Below are positions 39,659 through 49,784 of a stretch of 64,000 nt of DNA, piece after piece. Both the position numbers and the translations under genes were made by a program. The notes below the pieces were generated by a model. That model worked only from the letters and a program-made list of their open reading frames with translations, searched no databases and was not told the DNA's origin. The DNA is from an uncultured Prevotella sp. (GTDB lineage Bacteria > Bacteroidota > Bacteroidia > Bacteroidales > Bacteroidaceae). The stretch spans positions 27,681 through 91,680 of the forward strand of contig CAJOEC010000053.1 in assembly GCA_905233425.1 (NCBI GenBank), in the 5' to 3' direction. Position 1 is the stretch's first letter. The number at the start of each line of letters is the position of its first letter.

Positions 39659-40699
39659 ATGCTGAAAAACATCATCACCGACAAGCAGCGGCAGCTGCTC
39701 GAAGAGACCATAAAAACCAGCGACACCATTGTATGCCTCTGCCACCAGAACCCCGACGGCGACGCCCTGGGGTCATGCCTTGCATGGGCTGACGTGCTCC
39801 GCACAGTCTATAACAAGGAAGCGCAGATAATGGTGCCCGACCAGTACCCCGACTACCTGCAGTGGCTGCCCAACAGCGAAAAGATAATACGCTACGACAA
39901 GCACCGCGAGGGCTGCGACTGGACTCTGGCGCATGCCGACCTCATCTTCTGCCTCGACTTCAACACAGCCAAGCGCACCGCCGACATGGAGACGGCCCTT
40001 TGCGCCTCACCTGCGAAGAAAGTCCTCATTGACCACCACCTCGACCCCGACGTTGAGACGCTTGTCACCATCTCGCGCCCACAGGCCAGCAGCACGTGCG
40101 AGCTGGTGTTCCGGATAGTGTGGCAGCTTGGGTGCCTCGACCAGCTGCGGCGCACATTCGCCGTGCCCGTCTACTGCGGCATGATGACCGACACCGGCGG
40201 TTTCACCTATAACTCCAGCGACCCTGAGATATTCTTCATCATTTCGCAACTGCTGACAAAGCACATCAACAAAGACAAGATCTACCGCAACGTCTACCAT
40301 AACTTCTCGGAGAACCGCCTACGGCTGATGGGCTTCGTGATGTACCAGCGCCTTGTCATCGACAGCCGCCGTCACGCCAGCTATTTCACCCTCTCACGCG
40401 ACGACCTCCGCCGTTTCCATTTCGTCAAGGGCGACGCCGAGGGCCTGGTGAACATGCCGTTGCAGATAAAAGGCCACCGGCTGAGCATATCACTGCGCGA
40501 GGACACTGAGAAGGACAACCTTATATGGGTGAGCCTTCGCAGCGTCGACCAGTTCCCATGCAACGAGGTCGCATCGCAGTTCTTCGGCGGCGGAGGCCAC
40601 CTTAACGCCGCCGGCGGAAAAGTGCTCGGCACCCTGGCCGAGGCAGTGGAGGTGACAAAAAAAGCCATCGAGGCGTTCAAGGACAAACTTGTCGGATAG
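39659..40699 (+). CDS. DHH family phosphoesterase (NrnA-like)
   Basis: CHQNPDGDALGSCLAW, LIDHHLDPD, GGGHLNAAGGK. Confidence 0.92.
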   Translation: MLKNIITDKQRQLLEETIKTSDTIVCLCHQNPDGDALGSCLAWADVLRTVYNKEAQIMVPDQYPDYLQWLPNSEKIIRYDKHREGCDWTLAHADLIFCLDFNTAKRTADMETALCASPAKKVLIDHHLDPDVETLVTISRPQASSTCELVFRIVWQLGCLDQLRRTFAVPVYCGMMTDTGGFTYNSSDPEIFFIISQLLTKHINKDKIYRNVYHNFSENRLRLMGFVMYQRLVIDSRRHASYFTLSRDDLRRFHFVKGDAEGLVNMPLQIKGHRLSISLREDTEKDNLIWVSLRSVDQFPCNEVASQFFGGGGHLNAAGGKVLGTLAEAVEVTKKAIEAFKDKLVG

Positions 40700-40774
40700 A
40701 CAGCCACAACGAATCATACAATAATAATGAAACCGCAAAACACCTTTGGATGTCTTGCGGTTCCTTTTTCTTTG

Positions 40775-40848
40775 AGCCTCTTGTCGGATTCGAACCAACG
40801 ACCCCGAGATTACAAATCACGTGCTCTGGCCAACTGAGCTAAAGAGGC
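40775..40848 (-). tRNA. tRNA-Thr (TGT)
   Basis: Reverse strand GCCTCTTTAGCTCAGTTGGCCAGAGCACGTGATTTGTAATCTCGGGGTCGTTGGTTCGAATCCGACAAGAGGCT. Confidence 0.93.
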
Positions 40849-41135
40849 GGGTGGGCAAGCGGTCTGCATCGCGATTCCCCGGGAGCTGGCCGTACAGGAC
40901 TTGCCCGTATGCCTTTTTTCAAAAGCGGGTGCAAAGGTACAACATTATTCCGAAACAAACGCCCTCATTCTATATAAAAAATGTTAAAGTGGCGCATGAA
41001 AAATCCTTACGCCAGTTTCTCCTGTACCACGAAGAACGTCTCTTAGTACCCTTTTTGAATGAATAAGCATAAAAAAGGTTAGCATTTTTGGCTGGTTGGC
41101 CAAAAATGCGTAATTTTGCATCGCAAAAAGCAAAT

Positions 41136-41663
41136 ATGACAGCACCAGAATACATCCAGCTGAAAGCCTTCGCCCGTATTGACGGAGCACGGCTGTTCTT
41201 ATTGTGGACAGCCGCTTTCGCCCTCTACATAATTGGCCTCACCTCGCCATTATATGGTATTGCGGCATTATTCCTTATAGTGACCACACCATTTTTCGTG
41301 GGCAGCCGACTGCGCCATTTCCGCGATGACAGCCTTGAGGGCAGCATATCGTTCCTTCGCGGGTGGGCATACACCATATATGTCTTCTTCTACGGAAGTC
41401 TGCTTTTCGCCCTGGCCCAATGGGCCTATTTCACATTCATGGACCAGGGCTATCTGCTGTCCACCATAACGAAAGCCATCAACTCCCCTGAGACAACCGA
41501 GACGCTGCGGCAGATGGGGATGACAGAGGCGCTAAGCGAGAGCCTTGCCACGCTGGGGGAGATGAGACCCATAGACCTGTCGCTGAACATGCTCACGACA
41601 AACATCCTTATAGGAATATTCTTAGGACTGCCCATAGCGGCGGTGCTGCAAAAGCAACGATAA
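41136..41663 (+). CDS. DUF4199-like membrane protein
   Basis: Hydrophobic ORF upstream of and overlapping the GT2 gene. Confidence 0.65.
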   Translation: MTAPEYIQLKAFARIDGARLFLLWTAAFALYIIGLTSPLYGIAALFLIVTTPFFVGSRLRHFRDDSLEGSISFLRGWAYTIYVFFYGSLLFALAQWAYFTFMDQGYLLSTITKAINSPETTETLRQMGMTEALSESLATLGEMRPIDLSLNMLTTNILIGIFLGLPIAAVLQKQR

Positions 41664-42598
41664 TGGATATATCAGTAGTAATACCTCTTTATAATGAGGA
41701 AGAGTCTATCACTGAACTTTTCAGTTGGATAGAACGTGTTATGGACGAGAACCATTTCACATACGAGGTGATCTTCATCAGCGACGGCTCTACCGACCGC
41801 TCGTGGGACATCATCGAAGAACTGCACCAGAAGTCTGACCACGTGAGGGGCATCAAGTTCCGTCGCAACTACGGCAAGAGTCCCGCCCTCTACTGCGGTT
41901 TCGCCGAGGCACAGGGCGACGTGGTCATCACCATGGATGCCGACCTGCAGGACTCGCCCGACGAGATTCCCGAACTGTACCGCATGATAAAGGAGGAGAA
42001 GTACGACCTTGTGTCGGGCTACAAGCAGAAGCGCTACGACCCACTGTCGAAGACGCTGCCCACGAAGCTCTTCAACGCCACGGCACGCAAGGTGAGCGGC
42101 ATCGACAACCTCCACGACTTCAACTGCGGACTGAAGGCCTACCGACGCGACGTGGTGAAGAACATCGAGGTCTACGGCGAGATGCACCGCTACATTCCCT
42201 ATCTGGCCAAGCAGGCCGGCTTCAACAAGATTGGCGAGAAGGTGGTGCAGCACCAGGCACGCAAATACGGCGAGTCGAAGTTCATGGGCTGGAACCGTTT
42301 CGTCAACGGCTACCTCGACCTGCTCACGCTGTGGTTCCTCTCCACCTTCGGCAAGAAGCCCATGCACGTGTTCGGCTTCCTCGGCTCGCTGATGTTCTTC
42401 ATCGGATTCCTTGCCACACTTATCCTGGCCATTGGCAAACTGTTCGGTCTGCTGTGGATAACCGACTCCCCCTATTTCTACCTCGCCCTTACGACGATGG
42501 TTATAGGCACACAGTTCTTCCTCACCGGATTCTTAGGCGACCTCATAAGCCGCTCGTCACAAAACCGTAACGACTACCAAGTAGAACAAACATTGTAA
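41663..42598 (+). CDS. Family 2 glycosyltransferase (polyprenyl-phosphate type)
   Basis: ISVVIPLYNEEESITEL...ITMDADLQDSPDEIPEL; C-terminal TM helices. Confidence 0.93.
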   Translation: MDISVVIPLYNEEESITELFSWIERVMDENHFTYEVIFISDGSTDRSWDIIEELHQKSDHVRGIKFRRNYGKSPALYCGFAEAQGDVVITMDADLQDSPDEIPELYRMIKEEKYDLVSGYKQKRYDPLSKTLPTKLFNATARKVSGIDNLHDFNCGLKAYRRDVVKNIEVYGEMHRYIPYLAKQAGFNKIGEKVVQHQARKYGESKFMGWNRFVNGYLDLLTLWFLSTFGKKPMHVFGFLGSLMFFIGFLATLILAIGKLFGLLWITDSPYFYLALTTMVIGTQFFLTGFLGDLISRSSQNRNDYQVEQTL

Positions 42599-42658
42599 CA
42601 ACGAATTTGACGAATTAAACGAATTGTTTTCTACAACGAATTTGACGGATTACACGAG

Positions 42659-43195
42659 ATGAGAGGTTTACTACTATCAAGCATATTATTCTTGTTCGCC
42701 TGTTCAAGCATCGACTGTCCGGTGCAGAACACCGTGGCCGTTTACTATGGCGTGAAGAACTATGACGCTGGGGGCGAGCTGAAGACTGACACTCTGAAGG
42801 ACACGCTGTGGGTGTGGACACGCCGCATCGACGGCAAGGACACGCTGCTGAACAGTCTGGTTGGAAAAACAGCCTTCGCCCTGCCCGTAAGCTACCAGAA
42901 CCCCGAAGACACACTGATCTTCTTCATCGCCGACACATTCTCCGTATGGACGCTCGACACGGTGTGGCTGAAGAAGGACGACATACCGCATTTCGAGTCG
43001 GTGGACTGTCCGGCTAATTATTTCCACAATCTGACAGCCGTGCGCAGCACACATAACGGCATAGACACCATAATACTTCACACCCCATCGGTGACCTACG
43101 ACGAAAGTGTCACCAACCTCAACATCATATTCAAGCCACGCCAACAAGTGGAAAGTGAAGAGGACCAACAAGTGGAAAGTGAAGAGAACCAATAA
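42659..43195 (+). CDS. Hypothetical lipoprotein-like (DUF6452-like)
   Basis: MRGLLLSSILFLFACSSIDCPVQNTVAVYYGV. Confidence 0.65.
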   Translation: MRGLLLSSILFLFACSSIDCPVQNTVAVYYGVKNYDAGGELKTDTLKDTLWVWTRRIDGKDTLLNSLVGKTAFALPVSYQNPEDTLIFFIADTFSVWTLDTVWLKKDDIPHFESVDCPANYFHNLTAVRSTHNGIDTIILHTPSVTYDESVTNLNIIFKPRQQVESEEDQQVESEENQ

Positions 43196-43215
43196 GTGGA
43201 AAGTGAAGAGTGAAA
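43139..43215 (+). repeat. 27-bp tandem repeat CAACAAGTGGAAAGTGAAGAGGAC at the 3' end of the gene
   Basis: Three near-identical units encoding QQVESEED/QQVESEEN then continuing past the stop. Confidence 0.8.
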
Positions 43216-43249
43216 AGTGAAAAATCTGCTACCGCAGTAAGGGTTAAGT

Positions 43250-43972
43250 ATGCTTAGACAATATAAAAGAAAAATGAGACTGCCTGAATGGCATGGTATT
43301 GGACGAAAGGTAGCTATAGTGATAGCCACACTCATCACTTATCACTTATCGCTTGTCACATCCCCGGCCCAGGACATCCTGAACCTGGAGCGCGACACTC
43401 TGCCCTTCTTCCGTGGCTTCGCCGTCTCTGCCGATGTGGTGGGAGCTTTGCAGATGCATCTTGGCGACTACGGACAGTATGAGGCAGCACTGCGCATCAA
43501 CCTCCGCAACCGCTATTTCCCCATCGTGGAGTTGGGCTACGGCAAGGCCGACCACGTAGACGACGCTGTGACGGAGATCACCTACCACACCAAGGCCCCA
43601 TATTTCCGTGTGGGCTGCGACTTCAACATAGCGAAGAACAAACGCTGGCAGAACCGCGTGTTCGTCGGTGTGCGCTATGGCTACACCAACTACAAGGCGG
43701 ACATATCGCGCAAGCCATTCAAGGATCCCGTGTGGAGATGGCCCACGACATACGATGTCAGAGGCAGCAAGTGCTACCAACACTGGGCCGAGGTTCTCTT
43801 CGGCATCGACGCCAAGGTCTACGGGCCGCTGCACTTGGGATGGAGCGCCCGCTACCGCCGCCGCCTGTTCCACGACGACGGCATAACGGGCAAGACATGG
43901 TACGTGCCGGGATATGGCACCCAGGACGACACGAACCTCGGCGTGACCTTCAACGTGATGGTGGACATCTAA
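43250..43972 (+). CDS. Hypothetical outer-membrane-like protein (DUF6048-like)
   Basis: DTLPFFRGFAVSADVVGALQMHLGDYGQYEAALRINLRNRYFPIVELGYGKAD. Confidence 0.65.
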   Translation: MLRQYKRKMRLPEWHGIGRKVAIVIATLITYHLSLVTSPAQDILNLERDTLPFFRGFAVSADVVGALQMHLGDYGQYEAALRINLRNRYFPIVELGYGKADHVDDAVTEITYHTKAPYFRVGCDFNIAKNKRWQNRVFVGVRYGYTNYKADISRKPFKDPVWRWPTTYDVRGSKCYQHWAEVLFGIDAKVYGPLHLGWSARYRRRLFHDDGITGKTWYVPGYGTQDDTNLGVTFNVMVDI

Positions 43973-43999
43973 GGGATTTACGATTTAATTGTCTGGAAA

Positions 44000-44980
44000 A
44001 TGATTCTACCAAAGAAAATAATGCTCTGGCTGCTGCCGCTCCTTGCCATCGCTGTGCTTATCATTGTCATGGCCTTGGGACGGGGAGGGGAAAACGCGAT
44101 GACGTGGCAGCACGACGAAGGGTTTGTGTTCGGCACTGTCTACAGCATCACCTACCAGCATAACGAAGACCTTCAGGAGGACATCGAGGCCGAACTGCAG
44201 AAGGTGGACGACGAGTTCTCGATGTTCAACGAACAGTCCACCGTTGCCCGCATCAACTGTGGCGACAGTAGCGTGGAGCGCAGTCCCATGTTCCGGGAAG
44301 TCTACGACAAGGCCATGGCAGTGAATGCCGACACCTACGGTGCCTTCGACATCACCGTCGCCCCGCTCGTCAATGCATGGGGCTTCGGCTTCAAGCACGA
44401 GCAGATGCCCACAGCGGCGCAGGTGGACAGTCTGCTGAAGATTCGCTCGCAGATGGACTTCGCCGCCATCGCCAAGGGCTACGGCTGCGATGTCGTGGCC
44501 CGTCTGTTGGAGAGCAAGGGCATAGAGAACTACATGGTGGAGATTGGCGGCGAGGTGTGCCTCCGCGGCATGAACAAGAAGCAGGCGCCCTGGCGCATAG
44601 GGGTGAACAAGCCCACCGACGACTCGCTCGACGTGCAGGGCGAACTGCAGACTATTCTCAGCATCACCAACACCGCCATGGCCACCAGCGGCAACTACCG
44701 CAACTTCTACTACCAGGGCGGACGGAAATACGCGCACACCATCGACCCGCGCACCGGCTATCCCGTGCAGCACGAACTGCTCTCGGCGACGGTGCTCGCC
44801 GCCGACTGTGCCACCGCCGACGCCTACGCCACGGCATTCATGGTGCTCGGTCTCGACAGTGCAAAGACAGTTCTCGCCCGCCATCCCGAGATGCAGGGCT
44901 ACCTTATCTACACCACCCAGGACGACGAATACTCCGTGTGGCACTCGCCGGCACTGGACGACAGGATAATAAAGGACTAA
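44000..44980 (+). CDS. apbE: FAD:protein FMN transferase
   Basis: GTVYSITYQ...MDFAAIAKGYGCDVVARLLESKGIENYMVEIGGEVCLRG...YAHTIDPRTGYPV. Confidence 0.93.
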   Translation: MILPKKIMLWLLPLLAIAVLIIVMALGRGGENAMTWQHDEGFVFGTVYSITYQHNEDLQEDIEAELQKVDDEFSMFNEQSTVARINCGDSSVERSPMFREVYDKAMAVNADTYGAFDITVAPLVNAWGFGFKHEQMPTAAQVDSLLKIRSQMDFAAIAKGYGCDVVARLLESKGIENYMVEIGGEVCLRGMNKKQAPWRIGVNKPTDDSLDVQGELQTILSITNTAMATSGNYRNFYYQGGRKYAHTIDPRTGYPVQHELLSATVLAADCATADAYATAFMVLGLDSAKTVLARHPEMQGYLIYTTQDDEYSVWHSPALDDRIIKD

Positions 44981-45100
44981 TTGTTTTTTCACCACGAATT
45001 TCACGAATTACACGAATGCTACGCAACAGTGAACCATATTAATTCGTTAAATTCGTTGTAGAGGAGAAAAAAGGTGATTTCTATTAATCTAATAATTGGT

Positions 45101-45222
45101 GCGCAGCCTTTCCCCTCCCTTGTAGGGGAGGGGTTAGGGGTGGGGTCAGTATATTTTTCACTGCCAATTAGTTACAGACCCCACCCCTGCCCCTCCCCTT
45201 GAAGGGAGGGGAAAGGCTGCGC
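45101..45222. repeat. Palindromic C/G-rich element, copy 2 (intergenic)
   Basis: GCGCAGCCTTTCCCCTCCCTTGTAGGGGAGGGGTTAGGGGTGGGGTC...GACCCCACCCCTGCCCCTCCCCTTGAAGGGAGGGGAAAGGCTGCGC. Confidence 0.9.
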
Positions 45223-45266
45223 GTAGTTTTTGCAATTTATAGAACATACAAAAAGTAATAACATCG

Positions 45267-45944
45267 ATGTACAATCTTCAGCTATACGACCATCTTCTCC
45301 AGTTCCCCCTGTTCCAGGGGCTTAGTCGTGCTGAGCTGTTGCAGATGGCGGGAAACACGAAGTTCGGGTTCCTGAAGATTGACGCCGGGAAATACGTTGT
45401 GCGCGACGGCGACCTGTGCACCCAACTGTACTTCCTCATCGGCGGCACTATAACCCTCACCACCGAGAGCGACGACCACGGCTACAGCATCGTCGAGACG
45501 CTGTCGGCACCGTGGCTGCTCCAACCCGAGGCCCTCTTCGGTCTCTCGCCGCGCTACAGCTGCACCGCCCGTGCCACCACCGCCACACATTTCATCACGC
45601 TGTCGAAGGACGAGGTACTGCGGCTGCTCGACGACTTTCTCATCATCCGCCTCAATCTCCTCAACATCATGGCCACGCTCACCCAACGGCGTACCCGCCA
45701 GGCATGGCACCGTCCGCCAACCACCCTGCGCCACCGCATAGCACGTTTCCTCACCGAGCACTGCGCCTACCCCGCAGGGCAGAAACAGGTGAACATCCTC
45801 ATGAAGCGGCTGGCCCTTGAGATGAACGCCAGCCGTCTCGACGTTTCTGAGGCCCTCAACGACATGCAGGCCGACGGACTCATAGGCCTTCACCGTGGAC
45901 GTATAGAAGTGCCGTCGTTAGAAAGGGTTGCAACCTCCATATAG
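45267..45944 (+). CDS. Crp/Fnr family transcriptional regulator
   Basis: cNMP-like N-terminal domain and C-terminal HTH (LALEMNASRLDVSEALNDMQADGLIGLHRGRIEV). Confidence 0.85.
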   Translation: MYNLQLYDHLLQFPLFQGLSRAELLQMAGNTKFGFLKIDAGKYVVRDGDLCTQLYFLIGGTITLTTESDDHGYSIVETLSAPWLLQPEALFGLSPRYSCTARATTATHFITLSKDEVLRLLDDFLIIRLNLLNIMATLTQRRTRQAWHRPPTTLRHRIARFLTEHCAYPAGQKQVNILMKRLALEMNASRLDVSEALNDMQADGLIGLHRGRIEVPSLERVATSI

Positions 45945-45960
45945 TAATAACACATAAACA

Positions 45961-47322
45961 ATGACGACCATCAACGACTTCTTTACCGTTATCAGCTCCT
46001 GGCTGTGGGGCTGGCCGATGGTGGTGCTCCTCTTAGGCACCCACCTGTTCCTTACCTTCCGCCTTGGCGTGCCGCAGCGGAAGCTGTTCACGGGCATACG
46101 CCTGTCGATGAAACGCGATGCCGGGGCCACCGGTGACGTGAGCCAGTTTGGCGCCCTCGCCACCGCCTTGGCAGCCACCATAGGCACGGGCAACATCGTG
46201 GGCGTGGCGACGGCGGTGACCCTCGGAGGCCCGGGGGCAGTACTGTGGTGCTGGCTGACGGGCATCTTCGGCATGGCCACGAAATATGCCGAGGGGCTGT
46301 TGGCGGTGAGATACCGTGTTAAGGGTCCCGACGGACGGATGTACGGCGGACCGATGTACGCCCTGGAGCGCGGCTTGGGGATGAAATGGCTGGCCGTGGT
46401 CTTCGCCGTGTGCACAGCCTTGGCGTCGTTTGGCATCGGCTGCACCGTCCAGGCCAACAGCATCGCCCTGCTCGCCAACGAGACCTTCGGCATCCCCACA
46501 TGGGTGATGGGCATCTTCGTGTGTCTGCTCACGGCGGTGGTCATCCTCGGCGGCGTGAAGTCCATAGCCCGCGTGTGCATGGTTCTCGTACCTTTCATGG
46601 CCGTGTTCTACGTTGTGGGCTGCATCATCATCCTGTGCATGAATGCCGCCTACGTATGGCCTGCGCTGAAGCTCATCGTCACGGCGGCCTTCAACCCCTC
46701 GGCGGCCGGCGGCGGTTTCGTTGGTGCCACGGTGATGATGGCGGCACGCTATGGCATCGCCCGCGGACTGTTCAGCAACGAGAGCGGCATGGGGTCGGCA
46801 CCCATCGTGGCGGCAGCGGCACAGACACGCAACCCCGTGCGCCAGGCACTGGTATCGTCGACAGGCACTTTCTGGGACACCGTGGTCATCTGCGCCCTGA
46901 CGGGCTTGGTGCTCGTGAGCAGCATCATCGCCTATCCCGACATCAGCTACAGCGACGGCGCGGCACTGACAAAGGTGGCCTTCAGCAAGATTCCCTACGT
47001 GGGTGCTCCGCTGCTCACCTTCGGCATCCTCACCTTCGCCTTCAGCACCATCCTCGGATGGAGCTACTACGGCGAGTGTGCCGTGAACTACGTTGAGCAC
47101 AAGCGTGCCAACCGCTTCTACCGCATCATCTTCATTGTGGCCCTCTTCTTCGGGTGCATCATCAACCTCGACATCATCTGGAACATCGCCGACTGCATGA
47201 ACGCACTCATGGCCATACCCAACCTCTTGGCACTACTGCTGCTCAGTGGTGTCGCTGCCCGCGAGACAAAGAAATACCTGTGGGCAGACCGGCTGGACGA
47301 GGAGATGGCTGAGGATGACTGA
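45961..47322 (+). CDS. Sodium:alanine symporter family protein
   Basis: GTGNIVGVATAVTLGGPGAVLWCWLTGIFGMATKYAEGLLAVRYR...GLFSNESGMGSAPI. Confidence 0.93.
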   Translation: MTTINDFFTVISSWLWGWPMVVLLLGTHLFLTFRLGVPQRKLFTGIRLSMKRDAGATGDVSQFGALATALAATIGTGNIVGVATAVTLGGPGAVLWCWLTGIFGMATKYAEGLLAVRYRVKGPDGRMYGGPMYALERGLGMKWLAVVFAVCTALASFGIGCTVQANSIALLANETFGIPTWVMGIFVCLLTAVVILGGVKSIARVCMVLVPFMAVFYVVGCIIILCMNAAYVWPALKLIVTAAFNPSAAGGGFVGATVMMAARYGIARGLFSNESGMGSAPIVAAAAQTRNPVRQALVSSTGTFWDTVVICALTGLVLVSSIIAYPDISYSDGAALTKVAFSKIPYVGAPLLTFGILTFAFSTILGWSYYGECAVNYVEHKRANRFYRIIFIVALFFGCIINLDIIWNIADCMNALMAIPNLLALLLLSGVAARETKKYLWADRLDEEMAEDD

Positions 47323-47465
47323 CGTCCCGTCTTTTTGCAGCGGACTTAGTCTGACGTAGTCCACCGCTAACAAACATTAAATCTTGGTTAAACTAAGTAA
47401 AAGTCTTGGCTGTGTGCCAAGGCTTTTCTACTTTTGCAGTGTACTATTGTACTAACACACTAAAG

Positions 47466-48290
47466 ATGACGTTTATGATTGACATCAGAGACATTAGTTT
47501 CAGCTATCCGGGCCAGAAGGAACGGGTGTTCGACGGCTTCAGCCTTCGGTTGGAGGAGAACAAGATTTACGGATTGTTAGGGAAGAACGGTACGGGCAAG
47601 TCGACGCTGCTCTACTTGGTGGCGGGACTGCTGCGGCCCACTGCCGGGACTGTTTGTTGCGACTCAGTCGCAACATACAAGCGACAGGCGGAGACACTGG
47701 AGGAGATTTTCCTCGTGCCCGAGGAGTTCGACCTGCCATCGATGACGCTACGGCGCTATGTGGAACTGCACGCGCCGTTCTATCCGCGCTTCAGTAAGGA
47801 GCGTTTAGACACCTGTCTGCGCGACTTCGAACTGACGCCCGACCTCGACCTCGGAGCACTGTCGATGGGACAGAAGAAGAAGGTATTCATGTCGTTCGCC
47901 TTGGCAACCAACACGAGGCTTCTGCTGATGGACGAACCGACAAACGGTCTCGACATCCCCTCGAAGAGCCAGTTCCGCCGCACGGTGGCGCAGAACATGA
48001 GCGACGACCAGACCATCATCATCTCCACCCACCAGGTGCACGACGTGGAGGCGCTTCTCGACCATATACTCATGCTGAACCAGCGCGAGCTGCTGCTCAA
48101 CGCCTCGGTGCAGGAGATTATGGAGAAATACGTTTTCGAGTACCGCCCCGTGGACGACGGTTCCCCCGTCGTCTATGCCGAACCGACGCTACAGGGCAAC
48201 GCCGTGATGGCCCTGCGCCAGGAGGGACAGCCCGAGACGCAGGTAAACCTCGAACTGCTCTTCAACGCTGTGGCGAACAAACGGCTGTAA
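47466..48290 (+). CDS. ABC transporter ATP-binding protein
   Basis: LLGKNGTGKSTLLYLVAGL, LSMGQKKKVFMSFALATNTRLLLMDEPTNGLD. Confidence 0.93.
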   Translation: MTFMIDIRDISFSYPGQKERVFDGFSLRLEENKIYGLLGKNGTGKSTLLYLVAGLLRPTAGTVCCDSVATYKRQAETLEEIFLVPEEFDLPSMTLRRYVELHAPFYPRFSKERLDTCLRDFELTPDLDLGALSMGQKKKVFMSFALATNTRLLLMDEPTNGLDIPSKSQFRRTVAQNMSDDQTIIISTHQVHDVEALLDHILMLNQRELLLNASVQEIMEKYVFEYRPVDDGSPVVYAEPTLQGNAVMALRQEGQPETQVNLELLFNAVANKRL

Positions 48291-48364
48291 GCTATGGAAA
48301 AGGCGGTTCTTTCTCCCACTTTGCCCGTACCAGTCTACCCAAATGAACAGAGCAAGAGTTTATT

Positions 48365-48446
48365 CAACATCGGTGAACGTTAATTCGCCGTCGGCGAACG
48401 TTAAATCAACGTCGGTGAACGTTAATTCAACGTCGGCGAATAAACT
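48365..48446. repeat. 21-bp tandem repeat array (four units)
   Basis: CAACATCGGTGAACGTTAATT / CGCCGTCGGCGAACGTTAAAT / CAACGTCGGTGAACGTTAATT / CAACGTCGGCGAATAAACT. Confidence 0.85.
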
Positions 48447-48494
48447 TTTCAGTTAAACTCATAACATCATATACTTTCACATAAACTAACGATA

Positions 48495-49325
48495 ATGAAA
48501 CAGTTTGATATGAAACGCTTCGGCCAAGTGCTGAAGCTCGACTTTGCCGAAGGCCGTAAGGCCATATTATGGGGCGCACTCGCCATGCTGCTGCTCTACC
48601 TGTTCTTCTTCTGGTTCGCCCATAACATCGTGTTCCTTGATAGTAGAGTTGATTGTATTCAGGACCCTGAGCAACGGATGATTATGAGAGTTAATGGCAT
48701 CTGCGAAGCCGTAGGTGCCTTTGGTGCGATGGCCCTGTTCATCTTCCTGCTCATCGCAGCCAGCACGCTCTATCGCGGTGAGCAGAAGAAGCAGAAGCGT
48801 ATCGCGTGGCTGATGCTGCCTGCCACAAATCTGGAGAAGTTCCTGTCGCGGTGGATATACTTAATGGTGTTCTCGTTGGTGGGCGGACTGCTGCCGTTCT
48901 TCGTGGCCGACGGCATCCACGCAGCCTATCTGTGGATGACGGACTACCCCGTGATGACGGCCATCGACGATTTCTTCCACGTCATACCACATGTGCCGGA
49001 AGGTGGGACGACGGAAACCTGGCTGAGTGTCATAATGATGTACAGCTTCCTTATCGCCATCCATGCCTTCTACCTCTTAGGCGGCGTGTTCTTCAAGAAG
49101 TTCCATTTCATCGCCGTATCCGCCCTCGTGGTCATAGCGTTTACGGGCTTCGTCGGACTGTTTAACATGCTGGTCACGCCCGGACAGCCGATGCCTGTCA
49201 GCAACACGGCCTATTACATCAGCGTGACCGTCTTCTGGATTGTCGCCATCACCCTCTTCACCTGGCTCGCCTACCGTTTGTTCTGCCGCTGGCAGGTTGT
49301 CACACATAAATACGCCAACGTATGA
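48495..49325 (+). CDS. ABC transporter permease-like membrane protein
   Basis: Six-TM-like ORF between ATPase and GntR genes. Confidence 0.75.
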   Translation: MKQFDMKRFGQVLKLDFAEGRKAILWGALAMLLLYLFFFWFAHNIVFLDSRVDCIQDPEQRMIMRVNGICEAVGAFGAMALFIFLLIAASTLYRGEQKKQKRIAWLMLPATNLEKFLSRWIYLMVFSLVGGLLPFFVADGIHAAYLWMTDYPVMTAIDDFFHVIPHVPEGGTTETWLSVIMMYSFLIAIHAFYLLGGVFFKKFHFIAVSALVVIAFTGFVGLFNMLVTPGQPMPVSNTAYYISVTVFWIVAITLFTWLAYRLFCRWQVVTHKYANV

Positions 49326-49681
49326 ACTTCACTAACGACAAACCCATATTCCTACAGATGGCCGACCGCCTATGTGACGAGATCCTGGCCGGCACATACA
49401 AGGACGACGACCGCATACCGTCGGTGCGCGAATATGCCGTGCTGCTCGAGGTGAACACCAACACCGCCGTCAAGGCATACGACGAGCTGGCACGCGCGAA
49501 CATTATATATAATAAAAGGGGGCTGGGCTACTTCGTCACGCCCGGTGCACGCGACGAGATCCTCGCCACGCGACGGAAGGAGTTCTTAGGTGTCCGCCTG
49601 CCCGAAATGTTCCGCCAGATGCAGCTCCTCGGCCTCGGCATCGAGGACGTGGTGGGCACATGGCAGCACCAAAACAGATAA
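49322..49681 (+). CDS. GntR family regulator (YtrA-like)
   Basis: KPIFLQMADRLCDEILAGTYKDDDRIPSVREYAVLLEVNTNTAVKAYDEL. Confidence 0.92.
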   Translation: MNFTNDKPIFLQMADRLCDEILAGTYKDDDRIPSVREYAVLLEVNTNTAVKAYDELARANIIYNKRGLGYFVTPGARDEILATRRKEFLGVRLPEMFRQMQLLGLGIEDVVGTWQHQNR

Positions 49682-49784
49682 TAGATACTATTTAGCAAAA
49701 CATGGAAAAACAAGAAAAACAGGAAAAAACACATTGTCTTGCAACTTTCTGTGTATCTTTGCCGTCAAACTGAAAAAAGAAACG

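Noticed and set aside
44006-45004. 332-aa minus-strand ORF opposite apbE
   Set aside because: Antisense of conserved ApbE
46033-47100. 355-aa minus-strand ORF opposite the alanine symporter
   Set aside because: Antisense of a clearly conserved transporter; His/Gly/Arg-rich composition typical of shadow frames
48365-48446. 21-bp repeat array as a CRISPR array
   Set aside because: Contiguous tandem units without unique spacers and no cas genes in the window
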